Assembly: GCA_029339195.1 (NCBI GenBank)
Contig: JAPTJF010000214.1
Location: 36,607-100,606 of the forward strand
Length of the DNA stretch: 64,000 bases
Origin: Micractinium sp. NFX-FRZ
Lineage: Eukaryota > Chlorophyta > Trebouxiophyceae > Chlorellales > Chlorellaceae
Reading direction: 5' to 3'
Position numbers and translations under genes: made by a program. This document shows, in pieces, positions 48,401 to 60,400 of the stretch; position 1 is the first letter of the stretch; each line of letters opens with the position of its first letter. The notes below the pieces were generated by a model. It did not search any database and was not told where the DNA came from. It saw nothing but the letters and a program-made list of their open reading frames with translations.

Positions 48401-51400
48401 TGCAGCTGCAGAGCAGCTGCAGCAGTCTGGCCTGCCCGGAGTGGCAGTCAACTGGGGTGCATGGTCTGGCGCTGGGATGGCGGCGCATGCAGGTAAAATG
48501 GGTCAACGAAGCGGCTGGCATGACATGCATGCTGAGTGCAGCTGCCACACTTTGCACCCTCGGGCACGCACCGCTCTTTACTCCCCACCTCCGCCTCCTG
48601 TTCTGTCCCTCTCTTCACGCAGGCTTGGCTCGCATGGAGCGCCTCGGCTTTGGGTCCATCGCACCTGACGCTGGCATGGCAGCTATTATTGCCCTGCTGA
48701 GCGGCCTGCAGAGCGGCATGCACACAGCTACTCTGCCTCCGCCCGTCCTGGTGGGATCCGTCTTCTATTGGGATAGGCTGAAGCTCAATAGCCAGCTTTT
48801 CTCTGAGCTGCAGCAACACCCTGCACCCAAGGCTGTTAGCAGCACCATTGATGCACGGCCAACTGCTAGCAGCAGCTCCGCTGCAACAGCAGCAGCAGCC
48901 GCACCTGCGCTGCCACTGGAGTCAATTCAAACAGCTGTAACCGAGGCGGTGGTGGCTGTGCTCGGCAGCGACCCTGGTGCAGACACCCCGCTGGTGGGAG
49001 CTGGCATTGACTCGCTGGGTAAGCGGGCCGTGCAATGCAGCATGTCTTCACATCATGCACAGGGCCAACAGTGCCGGCATGGCAGGAGGCTGCTCGCTGC
49101 TTCCTGTACAGCTGCTTCCTCGGGTGCACAAGCTCCCCTCTGTGTGGTTGTCAACAAATTCCATGTCCCCTCCCCCTGCAGGAGCTGTGGAGCTGAGGAA
49201 TGAAGTGGCCCGCCGGGTGGGTAGCGAGATGCCAGGCACCCTGGTGTTTGACTATCCCACCATTGCAGCCATCACTGCTTACGTGGCCTCCAAGCTGGCT
49301 CCTGCACCATCTAGCAGCACACCTGCCGCCTTCATGGGCAGCAGCCAGATTGTCCCAGCTGCCCAGAGCCAGGGCCAGCAGCTGGTGATGCTGACTGATG
49401 TGCGCAGCAGGGTGCCAGAGCAGCCAGGTGCAGCAGAGGCGCCGGCAGCTGACCCCATTCAGTCGGTGCCGTTGGACCGCTGGGACCCCGACTTCTCACG
49501 CACCCTCGCGAGCTTCTCTGAGCGCCACAGCCGCATGGCTAGTGGGCTAGGCGTGCGGTTTGGCGGCTTTGTGCTGGAATGGGCAAGCTTCGACCCCGAG
49601 GCCTTTGGCATCCCTCCCGCAGGTAAATGCGCCAGCAGACGATAAACCTAAACCCTGCTCCAGCCAATCCCTCCCTCTGCAGCCTGTTTATGGCCCCATG
49701 GTTTCTAACACAGACACCGCTTCTGTGTTCTCAAACCATCCGATCCTGTTCTGACACCACGCCTTGGACACCCTATCTGCAGAGGCTGCGCTGGTGGACC
49801 CCCAACAGCGTGTGCTTCTGGAGGATGCTGCGGGGTTGCTGACTCCAGACAGCAGCTCCACTGGCCCGGCAGCTGGCTCTGCCTGGCAGCAGACGGCAGT
49901 GGCGGTGGGCATTGCCAAGCTGGGAGAGCCTGCAGCAGTGGTGGCAGGCAACTCAGCAGCTGTTGCTGCGGGCAGCAGCTATGTGGGCACAGGGCGTGCC
50001 CTTTCAGTGGCTGCCGGCCGCCTGAGCTACTGCTACGGGCTGAAGGGCCAGGCTGTGACTGTGGACACCGCCTGCAGCAGTTCCCTCGTGGGCCTGCACT
50101 TTGCAGTGGGGGCCATCCTGCAGGGCACTGCCACCCGCAGCCTCAGCGCAGGCGTCAACCTGCCAATGAACTGGGAGACAACATCCATGTTCGCAGCAGC
50201 AGGTAAATTGGCTGAGGAAGCTGCATGGCTGAGCTGTGTAGGGTGGGTGCCCTCCAGTATGCCCCCCCATGCGCCCGCATTCAGTGCGCTGTCGACCATT
50301 ATTGCCTCACTTTCAATCACATGCCTCCACTGCTGCCACCGCGCAGGCATGATCGCACCGGATGGCCGGTGCAAGACCCTGGATGGCACAGCCGATGGCT
50401 ACACGCGGGCCGAGGCAGCAGTGCTCCTCATGCTGCAATCCGCGATGTCACTGGCTGCTGCCAGCGGCAGCGACTCTTCTCAGGCCTTGGCGCTTGTGGT
50501 GGCTGGCACGGCAGTGAACCAGGATGGGCGCAGCAGCAGCCTGACAGCACCGCATGGCCCCAGCCAGCAAGCTGTGCTGGTGGCGGCTGCTGGGGCAGCT
50601 GGTCTGGCACCAAGCCATCTGAACGCCCTGGAGATGCACGGCACAGGCGAGCAGGGCTTGTGCCGCAGCAGCTTTGTTTTGCTTGGTGCAAGTAGCCTAT
50701 GGCAGCGGGTGCCTGACTGCGCATGCCTGCCGACATTACCCTTCTTTCCCTGCAATGGGATCCGTGCACTGCAGGCACCGCTCTTGGAGACCCCATTGAG
50801 GTCGGGGCTGTGGCCGCTGTCATTGGCAAGCGCCCGCCTGGCGCAGGCCATCCAGCCGTTGAGCTAGCTGCTGCCAAGTCCTTCTTTGGGCATGCTGAAA
50901 CCGCTGCTGGCGCTGTGGGCATGCTGCGGGCAACGCATCGCCTGCGTCAACAGGAACGCCGCGCTGTGCTGCACCTGGTCAGCCTGAACCCTTACGTCAG
51001 CAGCATCCTTGAGAGCAGCAGCGGCACTAGCTTCACGGCTGCACGGCAGGCTGCTCCTGGGCTGCTGCCGGCAGGGGGAACGATGCACAGCGGTTGCAGC
51101 GCATTTGCTTTCCAGGGAACCAATGCACATGCTTTGCTGTGCAGCCATGCCGACCTGGCAGGTGCCGCCGCGGACCACCCCACACAACCTGTCAGCCTGC
51201 CCTGGCAGCATCGTCGCTTCTGGTATCAACCCACACCTCACCAGATTCTTCTCAGTGCGTCCGCTAGAAGTGGCTTCACTGCTGCCGGCAACGCAATGAG
51301 CGCCGCGTTCGAGGTGGCACTGGGGCGCCCCAGCTTGGCATTCGTCTGGGACCATCAGGTGAGCTCTTGGCGCCAACCTGCGAGCAGTGCTTGATGCGAC

Positions 51401-54400
51401 GCTGAATGGCAGAGTTTCAACTGGATGCCACACCAAGCCTGGGCAATTTGCGTGCTTTCATGCGATGTTTCGTTTGCTGCAGGTCCAAGGCCGGGTGCTT
51501 GTGCCTGGCGCCGTGATGCTGGAGGCCAGCAGGGCAGCTGCACAATCGCTTGTGGACGACAGCAAGACTTCTGGTGAAGCCGCTCTTCTGGGAGTGAGCA
51601 TCCCCGCCCCATTACTACTGCCTGCTCCTGGCAGCGGCGGCAGCGGGGACCTTCCTCTTGTGCGCTGCACTGTCACCTACAGCACCGGCAAGCAGCCGAT
51701 GGTTCAGCTGCAGAGTCTTGATGCTAGCGGAGCAGGGGCAACCACATGTGTCAAGGCTTCTGTGTGCAGCAACACACAGCTGCCCTCACCTACATGCCTG
51801 GCTTCCAGCAAGGCAAGCAGGCTGCTGCGCATGACTGATCTAGCAACCGCGTCCGTGGCGGCATGCCCTCCCCCAGCAGCCATTGGCAACGTCCAGCTCA
51901 CCGGCCCAATGGCAGCGCCAGGCTTCTGCTGCCATCCAGCAGCAGTGGACGCCACCACTCACTTCGGTATCTTTGCAGTGCCGGAGCAGCAGGTTTCAGG
52001 TCGTCATGACGCAGCCGTGTCGCTCAGGGTCCCTGCAGGGGCAGCTTACTTCAGCGCGCCGCAGCATGGGCCTGTCCGTGGGCACTGCTGGCCCACCATG
52101 AGCAGCGGTGGTGCGGCTGCGGATGCGGTTTTGGCAAACTTCGGCATGAGCGCGGGCGGTGGCAGCTCTGCAGGCAGCAGCGCTTTCCGGATCAGTCAGT
52201 GGAAGCTCAAGGCGGTAAACCGTTCAGCGCCTGGCAAGGAGCGTGCACCGGCAGGTGGCCTGGCAAGCTATGCTGTGCAGCTTGCAGCGGCCTCGATTGC
52301 CAGCCCAGCACTCTGCGCTGTACCCAGTTCTGCAGTCAGGCTGAGCGGCAGTGCTGGCAGCATTGACTTGGTTGGCCACGCTGGCAATATTTTGAATGTC
52401 AGTGGCGCAACTTCAAATGGAGTGGCCAGCGCGCTGCGCTTTATGCAGCAGCCTGGCGGCAGCGTGCAGCTGTCAGCCACGGCAGACATTGCAGGTGTCG
52501 CCTCTCCAGCTATAGCAGGGCAGCGCCATGCCCGCATCAGCGTGATTGCAGCTGCTGTACAGGGGATGCTGAAGACTAGCGCGGCAGAGGGGGGTCAGCT
52601 TGCTGGCTGCTCAGTCAGCAGCCCACTCCAAGCGGCAGGGCTGCAGGCGGCAGGCCCAGATGGAGACGTGTTCAGCGCTCCGCACGATTATGCAGGGGTA
52701 TTGCTCCTGCCGCAGCTTCAACGAGCCCATCAGGAAAGGCAGCAAGACAGCCCTCTGGTTCTGCTGCCCCCTGGCACCTGTGTTTCCATTAGTGGCGGCA
52801 TGGGAGCCCTGGGTCAGCTCATTGCTGCCTGGCTGTCCGCTGGGACCTCAGCTGCTGCGCACGTGGACCTGTGGGGGCGCTCTGCAGCGGTGCCACTGCC
52901 GATTCACCTTGTCAGCGGCAACCCGTGTGTGTCAGCTGCACTTTGTGATGCAGCCCTCATGGAGGACGCATTTACTGCCGCGGACTGCCACCGCCGCACA
53001 GCAGTGTTCATTCACTCAGGTGGGGGGGGGGGGGGCAGCCGGTGGTACATGGTTGCAGAGCTTGCTTGGGTGGCATGTTGCAAAGGGCATTTTAAAGATC
53101 TCCCCATGTCAACCCCCACTGCAGGTGGGGTGCTTCGAGATGCTCCTCTATTCAGGCAGACAGCTGGGACCGTGCGTGCCACTCTTGCCCCCAAGCTCGC
53201 CGGGGCACTGCTTGCCAGTGCTGCGCAGGCACAGCAGCCGCTGCAGCAGTGCATGGTGTTCAGCAGCGCTGCAGCCCTTCTGGGCAATGCTGGACAGGCG
53301 AACTACGCAGCAGCCAATGCAGCTCTTGACGCACTTGCAGCACAGCGGCAGCAGCAGGGTTTGCCGGCCGTCAGCCTCCAGTGGGGCCCCTGGGCAGGAG
53401 GCGGCATGGCCACGCCGGCCGTTGCAGCCAAGCTTGCAGCCAAGGGCGTCGGCTTGGTGCAGCCCCCCGACGGGCTGCTGTTGCTGAGCTGGCTGCTGTT
53501 GAGCACCAGCTCAACCAACTCAGCATCAGCAGTGTCAGCACCGCTGGTTGCTCTGGACTGGCGGCGCATGCTCAGCCCGTCACAGCAGCAATCCACATTC
53601 TTCAGTAATTTCCTGCATGGAGAACAGAGCGGCAGCACTGTCATCCCCCACGCAGCTTCTCAAAGCCAGCGGCTTGCGTTGCAGATGTGCAAGACGACAG
53701 CTGCGTCTACTTTGCCCTCGGTGCAACAGATTCAAGAGCAGCTGCTCGCCATGGTCGCTGGCGTGACGGGAAGCGACATGGACCCCACGGCTGCCTTTAT
53801 GTCTTCTGGTGTTGACTCCTTGGGTAAGTGCGTGCAGGCACTGCCTGCCCTTCGGAGCAGCACCAGCTGAACCGGCCACTCCTGCGTTGCACAAGCTCTG
53901 AACACACATTCCCTGACTCTCACTTTACGCTCTACCTCCCCCTGGCCTGGTGCCTCGCACCTATTGCAGGTGCTGTGGAGCTGCGGAACGCCCTGGCTGC
54001 TCGCTATGCGGTCCACCTCCCGGCCACTGTCACTTTCGACTACCCCACACCAGTGGCCTTGGCAGCGTTTGTGCATGCTCAGCTGCTCCAGGCAGCACCT
54101 GCAGTTCATGCAGCGGCAACAGACCGCAGCCTCGGCGCAACCACGCCCGTCATTGGATTTAGTTCTTCACGCCGGCAGTTCCTCATGGACAGTGGAGCTG
54201 CCGCAGCCCGTCCTATTGGCACAAGCACAAGCAGGTTCGCGCCTGCGGCCAAGGGCCATGACGTTGCCGCGATCCTGCAGCAACTGACAGAGGTGGCAGC
54301 TGGCGTACTCGGCATTACCCCTCCTGCTGACCAACCGCTCATGGAGGTGAGACATGGCGCCCAGCCATAGGATGGGATCATACCAGGCGGCGGCAATGTA

Positions 54401-57400
54401 TGCATGTGTGTGCATGCTGTGTTCTGCAAGCACACACATTTTCAATTTGCATATACGCTTCCAATGTGCATGCATCCTCCCATTGTCTCACCCTCATGTG
54501 CAGGCCGGCCTGGACTCTTTGGGCTCCGTTGAGCTGCGTAACGCTGTCAGCACGACGTTTGGCCTTCAGCTTCCTGCCACCGCCACTTTTGACTACCCCA
54601 CCCTAGGCAGCCTGGCAGGATACGTGGCAGAGCATCTGCTGGCAGATGGCCACCATCAAGCTGAACTTGAGGTCGGCGACGAGCTGTCGAGTGCCCTCAC
54701 CCAAGAGGGGAGCAGACTCACAGCGATGGTAGCTGCCTCTGGCAGGTACCCAACTCCCACTGGTTACGGGCATGACGCAGCAACCTTCGACTTTTCTGCA
54801 CCCAGCGCTGTTGCTGGATCTGGCAATGCTGACCTTCTTGGCTTCCAAGAGGCCATCGCAGCAGGCGCCAACATTCCCTCGGTGGTGCCTCCTGAGCGCT
54901 GGGACATCGATGCGTGCTACCATCCTGGTATGTGGGCATGCTTGATGCTTCAGGTGCACCATTGTCACAGTGAAGCTGTGTGGCAGGCACTGCTATTTGC
55001 TGCTGCCCACACTCGGAAAGCCATGACCAATGGTGCTTGCAGATGGCGGGACCCGGCGCATGTATGTTCGTGTTGGCGGCTGGCTGGAGAGCCTGGCTGG
55101 CTTTGACCCTGCAGCTTTCCGTCTCAGTTTCAGGCAAGCTGCATTCCTACCTCTGCGGAACTGCCGTAGCATCGGTTTGCTTTGACAACATGGCATGTGC
55201 TGTTTGCATGGCCATTGCTGCTTCACCCTGCTACATGTGTTTACTTTGCCTTGCCATTCGCAGCGAGGCTGTCGGCATGGACCCCCAGGCCCGCATGCTT
55301 CTTGAGCACACCCACGACATGTTGGCGGCTTCAGCTACAAGCCCTGCAGCTGATGCCGTTGGCAGCTCGGTCGGCGTGTTTGTGGGCTGCATGTACACAG
55401 GTAAGTCGAGCGACCTGCCTGCTTGGGGGCACAGACACCAGGAACCGGGTGCACCATAGCCAAAACTTCTCTTCACTGCCCCGTTGCCTGCAGAATTCCT
55501 AGATGGCATTCTGTTTCCCACCGGCATGGCGGATAGCAACTCAAATGCCATTCTGGGACACGGGCTGTCCTTCTTGGTTGGTCGTACAAGCTACACATTT
55601 GGACTTCAGGTGCCTGCGGACAGTTGCAAGGAAAACAGTTGCATACCCAGCCTGCTCCACCCCGCACACAAATGGCACATCTTGCTGACACACTGCCATT
55701 CCCAACCTTGCAGGGGCCGTGCATTAGCACAGACACAGCCTGCAGCAGCTCTCTTGTGTCACTGCACCAGGCACACAGCTCTGTGGTGTCAGCAGAGTGT
55801 GCTGCAGGCTTGGCCGGTGGAGTACAATTGAATCTCATAGCTCAGGCAAGCCGGCGCCAGCTGTGCAGTTTGCCATGTGGCAGATTGCCATTCCTTATGG
55901 TGCTGTGTAGCGCTGGGCTGCCTCGCATGCCTTGTGCTGCTCTATACTTTCTTGCGTTGAGAGCTGAACTCATCTCCACCCCTCTCTACTACCGCAGACT
56001 CCCGCACGGATTTGCCTCTTGCAAGCCCTGTCCCCTGTGGGCCGCTGCAAGACTTTTGACTCCTCTGCCGATGGCTACGGACGCAGCGAGGCCATTGCCC
56101 TGGCTATGATTGTGCACGCCGACCTGGCAGCGTCTGGGGCCGACAACATATTGGGGCTACTGCACGGCAGTGCTGTCAACCAGGACGGCCGAAGCAGCAG
56201 CTTGACAGCTCCCAACGGCCCTGCACAAACGGCTCTTGTCCGTTCTGCGCTGCTGGCTGCTGAAACCACTGTCGAGGCAGTGGCTTTTGCATCACTTCAT
56301 GGCACAGGTGCGGCTGTTCAGCATTGTCGGATAGGGGTCCGTGGTGCACAACTAGCCAAAGCCGACTTGCACCTGGCATATTATGACACGTTTTCTCCCC
56401 TCACACTGCAGGAACTCCTTTGGGCGACCCAATTGAGATGGGGGCGCTTGGCTCAGCGCTCGCGGCCACCAAGTACAGTGCTGACAGCACACACTCTGGC
56501 ATGCCTGGTGGCAGGCCTCTAGCTCTGGCCAGCAGCAAGAGTTGCTACGGCCACACGGAGGGCACGGCGGGCGTGACTGGTGTGCTGCTGGCCACTTACT
56601 GCCTCCACTCGCGGCAGCTGCCACCAGTGGTGAACCTACGGGATCTCAACCCTTACGTGGCAGCCGCTTTCCACGAGTGGACCAGCAGACAGGGTCTTGT
56701 GGCTGCTCCCAGCCGGCAGCTGGGAGCGGCAGCCAATTTGGGCACATACAACTGGCAGCAGCTGGCTGGAACCAGCTCCTTCGGAATGAGCGGCGTGAAT
56801 GCCCTTGCTCTTCTTTCGAAACCACCGGGCGAGGCTGCCAGTGACCCAATCAGCAACAGCCCTGTCTGGCAGCGTGGCAGCTGTTGGCCCAGCCCGGCTG
56901 CACATCCGCTCTTGGCAATGGCAGCGGTGCATCTGAGCGTGGTGGAATGCGCATGCGACACGGCATCTCCCAGTTTGGCTTGGCTGAGGGACCACTCTGT
57001 ACATGGCAGGGCGCTCCTTCCTGCTGCCGCCATGTTTGAGATGTGTGCTGCAGCAGCGGCAGCCTGCACTGGCAGTGAGCATACAGCTATCAGCAGCAGT
57101 GGCAGGGTCAATATGCCCGTGCTGGCAGCCTTGGCGGTGCTAGCACCATGTGTGCTACCTGCGAGCTCCAAGGGAAACGGTGCAGCCTTGTCTCTTCAAT
57201 GCAGCCTGGACGTTATTTCTGGGGCTGTGCTTGTCGGCACTGGCAGCCGCAGTGTGCATATGCAAGCAGCATCGTCATTGGCACTTAAGATACAGCATCA
57301 GCTGCCAGACCAGGCGGGGCTGTCAAGCCTCCGGGTGAACCGTTCAGCCTTGCTGCCACAAGGAGCCACAAATATGAAGGGTCACAACTTGGCGGGTGTG

Positions 57401-60400
57401 AGCAGCACACGTCACGATTCTATCGGGTGAGCACGAGCCCGGGGCGCTCAGCAAACAAACGCCGGGCAGGCTGCGTTCCATCCATGCGCACTCACACCTC
57501 CTTGTGTGTGGTTGCAGGTACATGTTGCAGCCAGGGATGTTTGATGCCTGCATACATCTGGCGCCGGTCCCTTTGGCGGGTGCTGGGATCGACGTCACTC
57601 GGGTGCCTGTCGCAGCAGGCTCACTTGTTGTCCCCCCGCGCCAAGGTGAGGGTACCCACTCGCTTCCGCCGTTTGCCTCAATGTATGCAGCCCCAATTTT
57701 TGCTTTGCGCCTTAGTGCAGGTCGGGCTGGAGCCACAGTGAAACATTTCCATGTTCCCATGCAGGCAAGCCCCCTGGCAGCTGGGCTGTGGCAGAATCTG
57801 TCGGCATCAGCGATGTTGACCTCTTAGCCACAAACAACATCCGGTGGGCAGACGGCCGACTTGCAAGCAGCCTCTGCCTAAGTGGCCTCCTTTCAAAGGC
57901 AGCCCCAGCATCTCGCACATCCGCTACAATGTCATCAGTGCATGCTGCTGGCAGCAAGCTTCTGTATACCACCAGCTGGCAGGCTTATAGCAGTTCAGTC
58001 CCAGAGGTGTCTGCAAGTCCACCAAGTATGGTGCCGGTTGCTTCAACCTGGACGTCTAACGAACGCTGCCATGTCATCAAGCCGGGTACAACTGACACCA
58101 GCTACGCTGCTTCACATCTGCAGTTCATGCAGCAGGTATGTTTAGAGTTGACGGGATGGGTGGGTGAGGATTTTTCTGTATGTACCACCCTACACGCCCC
58201 TGCAGCGTCGTGGAATCATGACTAGCTCCACAAATGGACGGCCCATACTGCCCACTCCCCGCAGGCAATTCGCATGCTGGGACACCGTGCATCCATGCAC
58301 TTGCATACGACAGATGTTGTGCTGCCATATCCAGCAGCTTGCAGCAGAAGTACCGCTTGTCAGCAGCAGCAGCATATGCTGCTGGGTCTTCTAAAGGTGG
58401 CCGCCCTTGATGCACCAGAGCTGCTGTGGTCGCACAGCAGTCAGCTGCCATCGGCTACCTCTTCTGTGGATGCTCAACAACCGCCTTTCAGGGACGTTTT
58501 TGGACCCAGCATGGCAGGGGGAGTTTTCATGGCACCCAGACTGCTGCAAGGCGCTCCAACTTCGCAAGCACCCAGCTGCATTTCGGCAGTCTTTGGGGCC
58601 AGCCTGGTGACTGGCGGCATGGGAGCGCTGGGCACCCTCATTGCTGCACAGCAGCTGGATGCAGCCGGCAGCACACAAGGTCCTCACGTCATCTTACTGG
58701 GGCGTTCCATTGACTCGACTGCATTGGATGCTGCCCTTGGCAGCACCTGGCGGCGCGCATCTGCACGCAGCAGCCTTGTGCAACTTACCATTTCCAAATG
58801 CGACTCGTCATCCTCTGCGGACGTGGAGGGCCTGGTTTGCGCCCTCAATCAGGGTGGGACACGAGTCAGCCGCCTCCTCCACGCAGCTGGCGTGCTTCGG
58901 GTAGGCAAATGGGATATGAAAAAGTCACGTGGAAGTCACGATCGAGTGTTGTTGAGGTGCCATGCCCTGGCCTTACTGCCTGCCCACCTGTGCTCACTGC
59001 CAAGCCTCGGTCTCTAGTAAATAACCGTTCGCATGTCCATCGTACCCACCCGCCTGCAGGACGCCATGCTTCACAATCAGACTGCAAGCAACCTGCGCCA
59101 AAGCCTGGCGCCCAAGTCTGGCGCTGCACGCACCCTGCTTCAATATTTGGGCGCTGCCGGTCGGCTTGGAGAAGCAGTTCTCTTCAGCAGCATTGCTGGC
59201 TTCCTTGGCAGCGGCGGCCAAGCCAGCTATGCTGCAGCCAACTCCATGCTGGACGGCATGGCGACCTCTTGGGCGCAGCAGGTGAGCAAGCAGTAAAGTG
59301 TGAGATGTCGCCGCTGCTCGGCTTGTTCATTACATGAACTCGTGGCTGTGAAGGATCTTGGCACAGTCTGCAGTTCTCTGCCCAACCGTGCATTTACACT
59401 TGAACTCAAAACATGGTCCACCCATGGCTTTGCAGGGAATTGCCGCTTGCAGCATTGCCTGGGGCGCTTGGGGCGGTGCTGGTATGGCGGCAGCAGATGC
59501 AGGCATCAGCCTCCGTCTGGAGCGACTCGGCATTGCAGCCATCCTGCCAGCTGCCGGGCTGGAGGCGCTGGAGCTTGCGGTGCAGTCCCCTGTGGCAGCA
59601 GGAGGCAGGGTCGTGATGGCGGCCAGCCTTCTCTGGCAGAGGCTGCTGGTGGATGGCAGGCAAGATAAGCTGTTCTTCAGTGAGTTTGCTGGCGTGGCAG
59701 CGTCGGCAGCTCGTCGAGACCACCAACGGCAGCAGCTAGTGGAGACCATGGACGCAACCGTTCAATTGACCGTCTCAGGATTCCGCCAGCCCTCCCAGTC
59801 AGGCCAGGCTCCTTCTGTGTTGGGCAACCTTCCCTCGTGGCACCACATGTCCGCTGCCGAGCGCTCAGCCTTCTTTGCTGAACAGATCTCGGGTCTTGTG
59901 GCCCGCACTGTTGGCAAAGCTGTGGGCTCCAGCGAACCTCTTATGACAACAGGCCTTGACTCTCTTGGTGAGTTGGGGTATGCAACAGTGTAGGCACAGC
60001 ACCTGCCAAAGCACAGCTTCCCTCATTGCACGCAGCATTGTGTCTTCACTCTCAAACGCTGCCATGTTTGTACGACTACCTTTGCAGGGGCCATGGAGTT
60101 GCGGCGTGAGGTTGCAGCCCTAGCAGGTGTCGACATGCCTGCCACTCTGGTTTTCGATTATCCTACAGTTTCGGAGCTGGCAGCGTATGTTGTCAGTAGG
60201 CTGGCATCTTTGAGTGCACCCAGTTCTGTTGTAGCGCGAGACAAGGCAGCAACTAAACCACGCAAGCCATCTGCAACGGTTTCTGTGTCAATTTCTCCAG
60301 CCAAGCCTGCGCCAGCACCGCCCACCTTGGATCTCATCGCAGCCCAGGTGGGGAAAAGGCCGTTGCCGTGCCTGACTGAAGCCTTACTTACTTTATTCTT

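Noticed and set aside
53022..53035. Run of 14 G as a possible frameshift in the PKS
   Set aside because: It lies in an intron right after a GT donor, so run-length changes would not alter the protein.
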